This document shows, one piece after another, positions 1 through 8,556 of a stretch of 64,000 nucleotides of DNA. Made by a program: the position numbers and the translations under genes. Origin of the DNA: an uncultured Eggerthella sp. (GTDB lineage Bacteria > Actinomycetota > Coriobacteriia > Coriobacteriales > Eggerthellaceae). The notes under the pieces were generated by a model. It did no database searches. It was not told the DNA's origin and saw only the letters and a list, made by a program, of their open reading frames with translations. The stretch lies in assembly GCA_959607715.1 (NCBI GenBank), contig CAUHNN010000005.1, positions 39,450 through 103,449 of the forward strand, given 5' to 3'. The first letter of the stretch is position 1; each line of letters starts with the position of its first letter.

Positions 1-1
1 G

Positions 2-775
2 AGCTCGCGACGTCCTCTCGTCGTTGTCGTCGTCATAGCGGCGATCATCGGCGTGCTGGGCATCGGGGGCTTGGCCTTGGCGAACTCGAGCACCTTCGCG
101 GTGCGGCAGGTGACGGTTTCCGGCGCCTCCCATATCACTTCCGAGGAATTGACGGAGTTGGCGGCGGTTCCCCAGGGGACGACCTTGCTTAACGTCGACG
201 CGAACGGCATCTCGTCGCGCTTGACCTCGAATCCGTGGGTCAAGAGCGCTTCGGTCGAGCGCGTCTTTCCCGACACCCTCAACCTCGCCATCGACGAACG
301 CCAGATCGCGGCCCTCGTCGAGGTGACCGTCGACACGTCGAACACCAAGGAGAAGTGGGCTCTTTCATCCGACGGCATGTGGATCATGAAGATCCCTGAT
401 CGCGATAGCGAGGAGGGGGAGAGCATCGCTTCGCAGGTCTACGACGATGCCGACAAGGTGCTGAGCATCACCGACATCCCCAACGGGGCGGTTCCCGAGG
501 CGGGGACGTACTGCAACAACGCCAACGTCGACAATGCGCTGTCCATCATCGACGGCATGACCACCGAGCTTGCCGACCGGGTGAAGGGAGTGTCTGCCGC
601 AAGCAGCGATTCGACCACGCTGACCTTGGATAACGGCGTCGAGATAGCCTTCGGCGACTCGACCGATATCCGCGATAAGGAGCGCGTGTGCCTGGAGCTG
701 CTGGAGAAGTACCCCGATCAGATCTCGTACATTAATGTGCGTGTTGTGAACAAGCCCGTTTGGCGTTCGCTGTAA
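2..775 (+). CDS. ftsQ: Cell division protein FtsQ, 5' end outside window
   Basis: FtsQ is the bitopic membrane protein linking early Z-ring proteins to the FtsL/FtsB and FtsW/FtsI septal synthesis machinery. The frame is open from base 2, so the cytoplasmic N-terminus lies before the window. What remains starts inside a Val/Ile-rich membrane segment (VVVVVIAAIIGVLGI), then a POTRA-like domain (VRQVTVSGASHITSEEL, NPWVKSASVERVFPDTLNLAIDERQ) and the FtsQ beta domain. The internal ATG at 53 falls within the membrane segment and is not a credible start. Position just before ftsZ is the classic dcw arrangement and supports the call. Confidence 0.9.
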   Translation, partial: SSRRPLVVVVVIAAIIGVLGIGGLALANSSTFAVRQVTVSGASHITSEELTELAAVPQGTTLLNVDANGISSRLTSNPWVKSASVERVFPDTLNLAIDERQIAALVEVTVDTSNTKEKWALSSDGMWIMKIPDRDSEEGESIASQVYDDADKVLSITDIPNGAVPEAGTYCNNANVDNALSIIDGMTTELADRVKGVSAASSDSTTLTLDNGVEIAFGDSTDIRDKERVCLELLEKYPDQISYINVRVVNKPVWRSL

Positions 776-799
776 GTCCTGATAGAGGGCATCATGGTT

Positions 800-827
800 T
801 TGCAAACGAAAAACCATTGTGTAAAAT
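800..827 (+). promoter_or_regulatory. Putative ftsZ promoter overlapped by a palindrome
   Basis: TTGCAA (800-805) and TAAAAT (822-827) are separated by 16 bases, a fair sigma-70-type promoter about 70 bases upstream of the ftsZ start. A perfect inverted repeat, ATGGTTTT at 794-801 with AAAACCAT at 810-817, covers the -35 box and could be an operator. No transcription data; prediction only. Confidence 0.45.
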
Positions 828-897
828 GATCGAAATGCCCCCTGCGGGATGGTTTTCGCATGGGAGAGCGCTGGATAAACATCGAAAGCGAGCAAAT

Positions 898-2016
898 ATG
901 CAACAGAATCTTGGCTCTGACAACCTCGCGGTCATCAAGGTAGTCGGCGTAGGCGGCGGCGGCACGAACGCCGTCAACCGCATGGTGGAAGCCGGCATCA
1001 AGGGCGTTGAGTTCATCGCCGTGAATACCGACCGTCAGGCGCTTTTGCTCTCCGACGCAGATAAGACCATCCATATCGGCGAAGAGATCACGCGTGGTCT
1101 CGGCGCCGGCGCCAACCCCGAGGTTGGCTGCCAGGCGGCTGAGGAATCCCGCGGCGAGATCCGCGAAGCTCTCGCCGACGCCGATATGGTTTTCGTTACC
1201 GCAGGTGAAGGCGGCGGCACGGGAACCGGCGCCGCTCCGGTCGTCGCGGAGATCGCGCGCGAGGAAATCGGCGCGCTCACCGTCGGTATCGTGACGAAGC
1301 CGTTCAGCTTCGAAGGTCGCCTTCGTCGCAACCAGGCCGAACAGGGCATCGACTACCTGTCCCAGAAGGTCGACACCCTGATCGTCATTCCCAATGATCG
1401 CCTCCTCGAGATCGTCGAGAAGAAGACGAGCATGCTCGATGCGTTCCGCATCGCCGACGATACCCTCCGTCAGGGCATCCAGGGCGTCACGGACCTGATC
1501 ACCATTCCCGGATTGATCAACCTCGACTTCGCCGACATCCGCACCGTCATGAAGGACGCGGGAACGGCGATGATGGGCATCGGCATCGCGAACGGCGATT
1601 CCCGCGCGCTCGACGCCGCCCAGCAGGCTATCAACTCCAACCTTCTCGAGACCTCCATCGCTGGTGCGTCTCGCATCCTGTTCTCCATCGCCGGCGGCCC
1701 CGACCTTGCCCTTTCCGAGGTCGATGAGGCGGCTCGCGTCGTCGAGGCGGTTGCCGATGAGAATGCGAACATCATCTATGGCCAGATCGTCGACCCCGAG
1801 CTGGGCGACACGATCCGCATCACCGTCATCGCAACGGGCTTCAAGGCAAACGCTCAGGCGGCGATGGACTTCTCCCGTCGCGACAATATGTTCGCCTCGA
1901 CCTCCACGGCAACCAAGCCCCAGGCATCCGCTCCTCAGCCGCAGCGCACCTCGTATTCTTCTGAGCCCCGCTTCGCCGACGAGGATTACATCCCCGATTT
2001 CCTGAAGCGCCAGTAA
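898..2016 (+). CDS. ftsZ: Cell division GTPase FtsZ
   Basis: Tubulin-like GTPase that polymerises into the Z-ring at mid-cell. The 372-residue product has the N-terminal nucleotide-binding motif VVGVGGGGTNAVNRM, the tubulin signature GGGTGTGAAPVV, the T7-loop region NLDFADIRTVM and a short variable linker followed by the conserved C-terminal peptide DYIPDFLKRQ, which docks partners such as SepF. I chose the ATG at 898 because FtsZ homology begins there (QQNLGSDNLAVIKVVG); upstream in-frame codons have no homology. The ribosome binding site is weak (AGCGAG). Follows ftsQ with about 120 bases between, which hold a candidate promoter. Confidence 0.97.
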   Translation: MQQNLGSDNLAVIKVVGVGGGGTNAVNRMVEAGIKGVEFIAVNTDRQALLLSDADKTIHIGEEITRGLGAGANPEVGCQAAEESRGEIREALADADMVFVTAGEGGGTGTGAAPVVAEIAREEIGALTVGIVTKPFSFEGRLRRNQAEQGIDYLSQKVDTLIVIPNDRLLEIVEKKTSMLDAFRIADDTLRQGIQGVTDLITIPGLINLDFADIRTVMKDAGTAMMGIGIANGDSRALDAAQQAINSNLLETSIAGASRILFSIAGGPDLALSEVDEAARVVEAVADENANIIYGQIVDPELGDTIRITVIATGFKANAQAAMDFSRRDNMFASTSTATKPQASAPQPQRTSYSSEPRFADEDYIPDFLKRQ

Positions 2017-2048
2017 TAGCTTTTACCGTCTCGGTACCGAGGTAGCTC

Positions 2049-2879
2049 ATGACGACCCTTTCTCTTCCCCTTCCGGTGTTGACTAAGGGTCGTTTTGCGT
2101 CCTTGGACGCGTACACCGACGAGTCGTTGTTTGAGGTATGCGGCGTCAGGATCGCCTTCACGACACGTCAAGGAGGGGTGAGCGCAGGTCCGTATGCGTC
2201 ATTGAACCTCGGTTCCCACGTCGACGACGATCTTGCGCTTGTCGAGAAAAATCGCAAGATCGTCCTTTCCTCCCTGTCGTGCGGCGACGCACCTTTGATC
2301 GTTCCCAAGCAGGTCCATGGCGACTGCGTCCTTTCCGTCTCCGATGCCAAGGATGTGCGCGCCGTCGCCGACGATGCGGCGCAGGGAGCCGACGGCGTCG
2401 TCGTGGGCGCATCTCGCGTTGCGGCTCTGTTGTGCTTCGCGGATTGCGTTCCCGTGATCATCGTCTCGCCGACGGGTCGATTCGCCGTCGTCCACGCCGG
2501 ATGGAGGGGAGTGGAGAACCTCATTTCCGCGAAGGCCGTTGGGATTCTTTCTTCCGAAGATGCCTGCGCTTTGGGCGAGGGCGCGCCGCGAGGCTACAAC
2601 GTCTACATCGGACCGCATATCCGAAGCGAATGCTTCGAGACCGGTCCCGACGTTCATGAGCGCTTCGTTTCTCGTTTCGGTCCAGTATGCGCTCCCGATG
2701 ATTCCCATGTCGATCTGCTCGCTGCGCTGAAAAACCAGCTGATGGCCGCAGGGGTGGCAGATGAGCGCATCTGCGATCTGGGCGCTTGCACCGTGTGCCG
2801 CAACGACGAGTTCTTCTCGTTCCGCGCGCAGGACGGCGTCGCGGGGCGTCACGGGGCCTTCGCCTGTCGCGTTTCATAG
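2049..2879 (+). CDS. pgeF: Peptidoglycan editing factor PgeF (YfiH/laccase-domain family)
   Basis: PgeF-family protein (former multicopper polyphenol oxidase/YfiH, DUF152). In E. coli the family corrects peptidoglycan stem peptides carrying Ser instead of L-Ala; other members act on purine nucleosides, so the exact substrate here is unproven. The 276-residue protein shows the family signatures FTTRQGGVSAGPYASLNLG near the N-terminus, a metal site in FADCVPVIIVSP and HAGWRGV, and GPHIRSECFETG toward the C-terminus. Start ATG at 2049 is preceded by a GAGGTAG-type Shine-Dalgarno. Location directly after ftsZ is common in actinobacteria and Firmicutes. Confidence 0.9.
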   Translation: MTTLSLPLPVLTKGRFASLDAYTDESLFEVCGVRIAFTTRQGGVSAGPYASLNLGSHVDDDLALVEKNRKIVLSSLSCGDAPLIVPKQVHGDCVLSVSDAKDVRAVADDAAQGADGVVVGASRVAALLCFADCVPVIIVSPTGRFAVVHAGWRGVENLISAKAVGILSSEDACALGEGAPRGYNVYIGPHIRSECFETGPDVHERFVSRFGPVCAPDDSHVDLLAALKNQLMAAGVADERICDLGACTVCRNDEFFSFRAQDGVAGRHGAFACRVS

Positions 2880-2937
2880 CCGGATCGGATTCGCCCGAAA
2901 CGTCTTCGTTGGTTTTTAGAGAAAGAAGGCATGCTCA

Positions 2938-3636
2938 ATGAGCACCGCAACTCGCTATTCCCACGTCAGGGAGCTTCTCGATGAGACGTGTCGAGAGGCA
3001 GGCCGTGATCCCCAAGAGGTTCTTCTTTTGGCTGTCTCCAAAACGGTTGACATCGACGAGGTCGCCTCGGCAATCGAGGCGGGGGCCCAGGCGTTCGGCG
3101 AGAACCGCCCCGACGAATTGATGCGCAAGCATGCGGCCTTCCCCGATGTCCACTGGCATTTCATCGGCAACATCCAGTCGCGTCGCATTCCCGACATCGT
3201 GGCTTGCGCCGAGCTTATCCATTCGGTTTGCAAAGAGGCCCATCTGGCGAAGATCGATGCGGCGGCGCAGGCGGCGGGGAAGGTCCAGCGTATCCTCCTC
3301 GAGGTGAACGTCTCGGGAGAGGAAAGCAAAAGCGGCTTTCGCCCTGACGAGGTCGCCGGCGTTCTCGAGCGCGCGAAAGGTCTGTCCCATATCCGCATCG
3401 AGGGTTTGATGACGATGGCTCCTCGCGGCGACGAGGCCTGCATCGTCGCCACCTTCTCTGGGCTGAAGTCCTTGGGCGATGAGCTGGCGGGGCTCTTCCC
3501 CGAAGGCCATGGAAACGTGTCATTGTCTGCTCTTTCTATGGGAATGACCGAGGATTGGCCCGAAGCAGTGCGTTGGGGTTCTACGATTGTTCGCGTCGGG
3601 CGCGCCATCTTCGACGATTCCTTTGAAATCGCGTAG
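2938..3636 (+). CDS. YggS-family pyridoxal phosphate-binding homeostasis protein
   Basis: Single-domain PLP-binding protein with an alanine-racemase-like TIM barrel (YggS/YlmE/PROSC family), thought to buffer PLP and affect amino acid pools; no catalytic activity is established. The 232-residue protein carries the PLP lysine in LLAVSKTVD (about residue 35), the FGENRPDEL and HFIGNIQSRR motifs and the phosphate-binding end LSMGMTEDWPEAV...GSTIVRVGRAIF. ATG at 2938 follows an AGAAAGAAGG ribosome-binding region. It sits between pgeF and sepF, the same order as ylmD-ylmE-sepF (ylmF)-yggT (ylmG)-divIVA in Gram-positives. Confidence 0.93.
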   Translation: MSTATRYSHVRELLDETCREAGRDPQEVLLLAVSKTVDIDEVASAIEAGAQAFGENRPDELMRKHAAFPDVHWHFIGNIQSRRIPDIVACAELIHSVCKEAHLAKIDAAAQAAGKVQRILLEVNVSGEESKSGFRPDEVAGVLERAKGLSHIRIEGLMTMAPRGDEACIVATFSGLKSLGDELAGLFPEGHGNVSLSALSMGMTEDWPEAVRWGSTIVRVGRAIFDDSFEIA

Positions 3637-3686
3637 AGGCCGCTCTTCGTTTGTTTGCATGTGTTTGACCAGAAGGGACGAAAGCA

Positions 3687-4553
3687 ATGGATTTTCCGCG
3701 CCCCTCTAAATCCGCCGGAGAGCTTTTCGGTGATTTGAAGGATCGACTTGGGTTCGGCGATGGCCGTGCCCGCGGCAATGACCCGTATTACGATGAGCGC
3801 GATCCCTATTCGGACGACCAGGGGTTCAACGATTACGGCGATTCGTACGGATCGTTGGGCTACGACCCTGATACCTACGGCGATCCGTACGATCGCCTCG
3901 ACTACACGACCAGGCAGAGCTCTTCGTCGTATGGCTCCTCCCGTTCGTCCTCGCGAACCTCTTCCCCTCGGTTGGTGAACTCGAGCGACATTCGCTCGTC
4001 GCTGCATGCGCGTATGCAGTCGAACATCGACGAGCCGACGGTTTTCCTTCCTCCGATCGATGCGCCCGAAAGCCACGAGCCCACTGTCCCCATCGCAGGG
4101 TTCGATGCTCCTGCTACGGGCTATTCTGATTTCGTCTCCCCGTACAAGCAGTCCACGGGCACGCTTTCGCAGTCATCTTCCGCGCCGCTCACGAGTCCCG
4201 GGCTCGATTCTCTTTTCTCGCCGAGCGATGACGGGGCCGCTCCCGCGTCTGCGCCGGCGGCATCTCCCGTCTCGAGCGTTCCCCCGGCGCGCGATGTGAA
4301 GCTCGTCAGCCCCGTGTCCTACGATGACGTCGCCTCGGTCGCCCCATCCGTGCGTGAAGGGGATATCGTGGTGTTGTCTTTGCGCTTGACCGATGCCGAC
4401 TTGATGAAGCGCGTTCTCGATTTCTCCTTCGGCGTGGCCGCTGCGCTCGATGCCCATGTCGAGTGCATCGCCGAGAAGACCTTCATGATCCGCTGCGGTG
4501 GGGAGCTTACCCTCGAGGAGCACCATAGCTTGCAGAAGCATGGGATCATGTAG
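3687..4553 (+). CDS. sepF: Cell division protein SepF (long form)
   Basis: SepF binds the FtsZ C-terminal peptide and tethers the Z-ring to the membrane; it replaces FtsA in most actinobacteria. The 288-residue protein is longer than the usual 130-220: an N-terminal segment (KSAGELFGDLKDRLGFG) that probably includes the amphipathic membrane helix, a long acidic/Tyr-rich and then Ser-rich disordered linker (about residues 25-200), and the C-terminal SepF core (VKLVSPVSYDDVASVAPSVREGDIVVLSL, then LMKRVLDFSFGVAAALDA). Strong ribosome-binding site (AAGGGACGAAAGC) before ATG 3687. The lengthened linker is the only odd feature. Confidence 0.93.
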   Translation: MDFPRPSKSAGELFGDLKDRLGFGDGRARGNDPYYDERDPYSDDQGFNDYGDSYGSLGYDPDTYGDPYDRLDYTTRQSSSSYGSSRSSSRTSSPRLVNSSDIRSSLHARMQSNIDEPTVFLPPIDAPESHEPTVPIAGFDAPATGYSDFVSPYKQSTGTLSQSSSAPLTSPGLDSLFSPSDDGAAPASAPAASPVSSVPPARDVKLVSPVSYDDVASVAPSVREGDIVVLSLRLTDADLMKRVLDFSFGVAAALDAHVECIAEKTFMIRCGGELTLEEHHSLQKHGIM

Positions 4554-4616
4554 TCCTGGCCTTTGACCGTTTCGCCCGCACCTAAACGGGCGCTTTCCTA
4601 TAAGGAGCTTAAGCAG

Positions 4617-4877
4617 ATGAGCATCGTCAGCCTGATCATCACGCTCGCCGACACGTATAGCTTGATCATCTTCGTCTACGTCATGATGTCGTGGTTTCCC
4701 CTGGGCAGCCCCATCATCTCCGATATTTACGGCGCGTTGGGAAAGATATGCGATCCCTACCTCGACCTGTTCAGACGCTTCATTCCCCCGATTGGAGGAA
4801 TGGTGGACGTTAGCCCGATCGTCGCATTGCTTGTGCTACAGTTCGGTGTACGGTTATTTGTTTCGATATTGATCTAA
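4617..4877 (+). CDS. YggT family membrane protein
   Basis: Small integral membrane protein of 86 residues with the YggT/YlmG signature: a first membrane helix (SLIITLADTYSLIIFVYVMMSWF), the conserved loop ending CDPYLDLFRRFIPPIGGMVDVSPIV, and a second helix (IVALLVLQFGVRLFVSILI). Family function is uncertain; it co-occurs with sepF and divIVA and has been linked to cell division or membrane organisation. I start at ATG 4617, which has AAGGAGC eight bases upstream, rather than at an upstream TTG that would add a hydrophilic tail without homology. Confidence 0.88.
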   Translation: MSIVSLIITLADTYSLIIFVYVMMSWFPLGSPIISDIYGALGKICDPYLDLFRRFIPPIGGMVDVSPIVALLVLQFGVRLFVSILI

Positions 4878-4912
4878 GGGCAGGTGCCCTCATCGACGAT
4901 AAGGGGAGTTCA

Positions 4913-5722
4913 ATGGCTATTACTTCCGAAGACATCCAGACTCAGAGCTTCAAGATCGAGCGACGCGGATACGACGTCGACGAGGTCGACGTGTTCCTTG
5001 AGCGCGTTGCTTCCGAGATCGATGGTCTCAACGACGAGATCGCGCGCCTTCGCCTCGAGGTCGCGGAGGCTCCTGCGGCCCGCACCGAGGTGATCTCCGA
5101 GGCTCCGGTTGTCGCTGCTGCCGACAATGCCGCCGAGCTTGCCGCGAAGGATGCCAAGATCGCCGAACTCGAGGCTAAGCTTCGCGAGCGCCGCACCGAC
5201 GATACCGCGATCGCTCAGGCGCTCATCGTTGCTCAGCGCACGAGCGACGAAATCGTCGCGAAGGCCAAGGCCGATGCCGAGCAGACGCGCGCCAACGCCG
5301 AAGAAGAGGGCAAGCGCATCCTCGACAAGGCCAACGCCGAGAAGCAGAAGGTCATCGACCACATCAACGAGCTCTCCTCTAGCCGCGAGCAGGTTCGCGA
5401 GCAGTATCAGGACATGCTCAAGGAGTTCATCGGCAACGCGACGCAGCGCCTTGCTGAAATCGGTGGCGAAGTGACGGCAGGTATCGAGATTCCCGCCGAG
5501 CTGCTCGAGATCGCTCCCCATGATCTTTCCGTCGAGCCGGTCGTCGATGCGCCTATCGCCGAGAAGAAGGAAGAGAAGGACGCGTCGGTGGCGACCTACA
5601 CCACGCCGACCGTCACGCCGGTGGTTTCCGCTCCCGCTATGCCGAAGCCGAGCCAGGCATCGAAGGACTTCTCCGGATACGGAGACGCAGACGACTCCTT
5701 CTCCTTCGACGACGTGGACTAG
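4913..5722 (+). CDS. divIVA: DivIVA-domain coiled-coil protein
   Basis: DivIVA/Wag31-type polar and septal scaffold. The 269-residue protein has the diagnostic N-terminal lipid-binding domain (TSEDIQTQSFKIERRGYDVDEVDVFLERV), then long charged heptad-rich coiled coil (about residues 30-175, rich in AKAxAEQTRANAEEEGKRIL) and an acidic, Pro/Ser-rich C-terminal tail. Strong Shine-Dalgarno (AAGGGGAG) before ATG 4913. It ends the ftsZ-sepF-yggT cluster and is followed by a strong terminator, so it is probably the last gene of that transcription unit. Confidence 0.93.
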   Translation: MAITSEDIQTQSFKIERRGYDVDEVDVFLERVASEIDGLNDEIARLRLEVAEAPAARTEVISEAPVVAAADNAAELAAKDAKIAELEAKLRERRTDDTAIAQALIVAQRTSDEIVAKAKADAEQTRANAEEEGKRILDKANAEKQKVIDHINELSSSREQVREQYQDMLKEFIGNATQRLAEIGGEVTAGIEIPAELLEIAPHDLSVEPVVDAPIAEKKEEKDASVATYTTPTVTPVVSAPAMPKPSQASKDFSGYGDADDSFSFDDVD

Positions 5723-5754
5723 CCCCCTGCGCGTTTAAAGCGAAGAACCCGCGT

Positions 5755-5803
5755 ATCCCCCGACGCCCTTTCATACGAAGGGGGTCGGGGGATCGTTGTT
5801 TTT
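5755..5803 (+). terminator. Rho-independent terminator after divIVA
   Basis: Inverted repeat ATCCCCCGAC (5755-5764) / GTCGGGGGAT (5784-5793), extended inward by CCCTT/AAGGG, followed by a T-rich run (TTGTTTTT). It closes the division cluster on the plus strand and separates it from the convergent rnpB gene. Confidence 0.85.
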
Positions 5804-5850
5804 GGGAAACGACGGCGCGATGCGCCGTTGGCGAGGGAATGAGAAAGAGA

Positions 5851-6189
5851 AGAGTGGGCCTATAAGCCGGGTTCTGTGGTCGGCAACCATTTATCTCGAC
5901 CTTGCGTCACCGCAAGGCTCAAGCACGCAACCCGAACGCACGGAAGGGCGGCCGTAGAGCGTTCCTATTTGCGCTTGCTCCAGATGGGGTTTGCCAAGCC
6001 GCGCCGTTACCGACGCGCTGGTGCGCTCTTACCGCACCGTTTCAGCTTTTCTCTCGCATAAGGCGAGGGAGTCTTCTTTTCTGTGGCACTTTCCGTCGGG
6101 TCGCCCCGCCCAGCCGTTAGCTGGCATCTTGCCCTTTGGAGCCCGGACTTTCCTCACGTATGCACGCGCGATTGCCCGGCCCACTCAGC
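5851..6189 (-). ncRNA. rnpB: RNase P RNA, bacterial class A
   Basis: Catalytic RNA of RNase P, which matures tRNA 5' ends. Read on the minus strand, it has the P4-region consensus GAGGAAAGTCCGGGCTCC near the 5' end (around 6150-6165) and the 3' consensus ACAGAACCCGGCTTAT (around 5862-5878). Terminal helix P1 is visible: GAGTGGGCC at 6186-6178 pairs with GGCCCACTC at 5860-5852, fixing the ends. A -10-like TAGAAT (6200-6195, minus) lies just upstream. Length about 340 nt is normal. Exact termini are inferred from P1 pairing. Confidence 0.95.
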
Positions 6190-6367
6190 GGACTATTCTA
6201 GCAGATGGCACCATGGTGCGCCCCTCCCTCGTTTTCACGTTGCCGCCTTCGTGTTGTCGGCATGAAGGAGAGCGCCGAAAAAGCCGGATGAAGTCCGTTT
6301 TTCCGGCGCGACGAGTATCATGTCGTGAGACAGGAGAAATTAAGGCAGTGGGTTCAAGGGGGAAACG

Positions 6368-7042
6368 ATGAAGCGCTGTTTGCTGGTGGGCGCCGCCCCG
6401 TCGGATCATGGGGGACTCGATACCGTGCTTGCGATGGGATCCTTCGATGCTCTCTACGCGGTCGACGGTGGCTATGCCACGCTGCTCGAGAAAGGGATTC
6501 TTCCCGATGCCGTGTTCGGCGACTTCGATTCCCTCGGTCATGTTCCCGACCATCCCGATACCGCCCAATTCGACCCTCATAAGGATTTCACCGACATGGA
6601 TTGGGCGATCAACCGTGCGGTTGAGGAGGGTTACGACGAGCTGGTGGTGTGCGATGCCTTCGTGGGTCGTCTCGACCATACGTTGGGAAACCTGCAGCTC
6701 CTCATCCAGAGCGCCGCGCGCGGCACGCGAATCTGGGGGATCGAGGAAGACGAGGCCATAGCGCCGCTCGTCGCCCCCGGCCCCTTTTCGTCCCTTTCCT
6801 TTTCCAAGGGCGCCTACGGCACCTGCTCGGTGATGTCCCATAGCGATATCGCCCAGGGCGTGACCGAAGTGGGGATGGAGTACTCCCTTGAGGGGGCGAC
6901 GTGCATCAACCGTGCCGTATGGGGGATCTCCAACGAGCTTATCGGCGCCCCTGCCCGCATATCGCTGGAGTCCGGTTCACTTTGGGTCATCTTCCCCTTG
7001 GATCAGTTGCCGCGAGCATCGTACGATCTCGATGTGAGGTAG
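6368..7042 (+). CDS. thiN: Thiamine pyrophosphokinase
   Basis: Transfers pyrophosphate from ATP to thiamine, giving TPP directly; cytosolic. The 224-residue protein has the family motifs in order: an N-terminal Rossmann-like segment (CLLVGAAPSD), YAVDGGYATLL, GDFDSLG with metal-binding aspartates, DFTDMDWAINRAV (equivalent of the usual DKTD-E motif), and GRLDHTLGNLQLL. C-terminal half is the small beta domain (LSFSKGAYGTCSVMSHSD ... GISNELIG). ATG 6368 follows AAGGGGG. It lies upstream of the TPP riboswitch that precedes thiC, so it is near but not obviously controlled by that switch; it serves thiamine salvage while thiC/thiD serve synthesis. Confidence 0.92.
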   Translation: MKRCLLVGAAPSDHGGLDTVLAMGSFDALYAVDGGYATLLEKGILPDAVFGDFDSLGHVPDHPDTAQFDPHKDFTDMDWAINRAVEEGYDELVVCDAFVGRLDHTLGNLQLLIQSAARGTRIWGIEEDEAIAPLVAPGPFSSLSFSKGAYGTCSVMSHSDIAQGVTEVGMEYSLEGATCINRAVWGISNELIGAPARISLESGSLWVIFPLDQLPRASYDLDVR

Positions 7043-7129
7043 GCCGCTCTCGCCGAGAAAAGCACCTGGCGCGCACGTTCGCGATTCCCCTGTGGACGAG
7101 GTGCGCGGGATGGGTACAATACTCGAACA

Positions 7130-7228
7130 TACGGGGAGCTTGAATCGCGAACGTGCGGTGAGGACGGCTGAGAGGAAGCGGAAGGCTTCGACCCGAGGAA
7201 CCTGCTATGGATAATGCCAGCGAAGGGA
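7130..7228 (+). promoter_or_regulatory. TPP riboswitch (THI element) upstream of thiC
   Basis: Contains the THI-box signatures in order: ACGGGGAGCT (P1/P2 start), GGCTGAGAGGAAG with the CUGAGA pyrimidine-sensor core, ACCCGAGGAACCTG, and GGATAATGCCAGCGAAGGGA, which closes P1. The 3' end of the aptamer contains the ribosome-binding sequence (GAAGGGAGA) of thiC, whose ATG lies at 7234, so TPP binding very likely occludes translation initiation directly. The class is well established for thiC genes. Confidence 0.95.
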
Positions 7229-7233
7229 GAACT

Positions 7234-8556
7234 ATGACGCAGATCGATTCTGCTCGTGCCGGAGTGATCACGCCGGAGATGAAGATCGTCGCCGAAAAGG
7301 AAGGGCGCAGCCCTGAGGAGATCAGGCAGGGGGTGGCGTGCGGTCGCATCGCGATTCCCGCCAACATCCACCATGCATCGCTCTCTCCTGAAGGGGTGGG
7401 CGAAGGGTTGCGCACTAAGGTGAACGTCAACCTGGGCATCTCCGGCGATTTGATGGACGAGGAGATGGAGTTCGAGAAGGTCGCCGTCGCGCTTGAGCTC
7501 GGTGCCGAGGCCATCATGGACCTGAGCAATCACGGGAAGACGCGCGAATTCCGCCGAAAGCTGATCGATCGTTCGCCGGCGATGGTCGGCACCGTGCCGA
7601 TGTACGACGCCATCGGATACCTTGAGAAGCCCTTGATCGGCATTACCGCCCAGGATTTCCTCGACGTGGTGCGTGCCCATGCCGAAGACGGCGTCGATTT
7701 CGTCACCATCCACGCCGGCATGAATCGGCGCACGATCGAATCGTTCAAGGAGACGGGCCGCCTCATGAGCATCGTGAGCCGCGGTGGCTCGCTTATCTTC
7801 GCGTGGATGGAGGCGACGGGCAGGGAAAACCCCTTCTACGAATATTACGATGAGGTGCTCGAGATCCTCCACGAGCATGATGTGGCGATCAGCATCGGTG
7901 ACGCGATGCGCCCTGGCTGTACCTACGATGCCACCGACGCCGGACAGATCTCCGAGCTGATCGAGATCGGCAAGCTGACCAAGCGCGCTTGGGATGCCGG
8001 CGTCCAGGTGATGGTGGAAGGCCCCGGCCATATGGCCCTCGACGAGATCGCGGCGAACATGAAGCTTCAGAAGCGCCTGTGCCACAATGCTCCGTTCTAC
8101 GTGCTCGGACCGTTGGTGACCGACATCGCGCCGGGTTATGATCACATCACCGCCGCCATCGGCGGAGCCGTCGCCGCAAGTTCGGGCGCTGATTTCCTCT
8201 GCTACGTCACGCCCGCAGAGCATCTGCGCTTGCCCGACGTCTCCGACGTGAGAGAGGGTCTTGTCGCCACGAAGATCGCTGCCCATGCAGCCGATATCGC
8301 GAAGGGTATTCCCCATGCCCGCGAGCGCGACAACCGCATGAGCGACGCTCGCCGCCGCGTCGACTGGGAGGAGATGTTCTCCTTGGCGCTCGACCCCGTC
8401 AAGCCGCGCACGTACTTCGAAAGCGCCCCTCCTTCGAACGAGGGCACGTGCACCATGTGCGGGAAGATGTGCGCCGTGCGCACGGTCAACACCATCATGG
8501 ACGGTCTCGTCATCGATCTCGGCGAGGAGATGGGTGAAGGGGGGGACGCTCGATGA
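7234..8556 (+). CDS. thiC: Phosphomethylpyrimidine synthase ThiC
   Basis: Radical SAM enzyme that rearranges aminoimidazole ribotide to HMP-phosphate, the pyrimidine half of thiamine. 440 residues with SFAM signatures: CGRIAIPANIHH, KVNVNLGISGD, SIGDAMRPGC, EGPGHMALDEI, PLVTDIAPGYDH, and the C-terminal cluster-binding cysteines CTMCGKMC. An in-frame ATG at 7207 lies inside the riboswitch P1 strand, so the true start is ATG 7234 with GAAGGGAGA just before it. Shares an ATGA overlap with thiD, indicating translational coupling. Regulation by the TPP riboswitch is expected. Confidence 0.97.
   Translation: MTQIDSARAGVITPEMKIVAEKEGRSPEEIRQGVACGRIAIPANIHHASLSPEGVGEGLRTKVNVNLGISGDLMDEEMEFEKVAVALELGAEAIMDLSNHGKTREFRRKLIDRSPAMVGTVPMYDAIGYLEKPLIGITAQDFLDVVRAHAEDGVDFVTIHAGMNRRTIESFKETGRLMSIVSRGGSLIFAWMEATGRENPFYEYYDEVLEILHEHDVAISIGDAMRPGCTYDATDAGQISELIEIGKLTKRAWDAGVQVMVEGPGHMALDEIAANMKLQKRLCHNAPFYVLGPLVTDIAPGYDHITAAIGGAVAASSGADFLCYVTPAEHLRLPDVSDVREGLVATKIAAHAADIAKGIPHARERDNRMSDARRRVDWEEMFSLALDPVKPRTYFESAPPSNEGTCTMCGKMCAVRTVNTIMDGLVIDLGEEMGEGGDAR

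Noticed and set aside
7207..7233. Upstream ATG as thiC start
   Set aside because: It lies in the conserved riboswitch sequence and has no separate ribosome-binding site.
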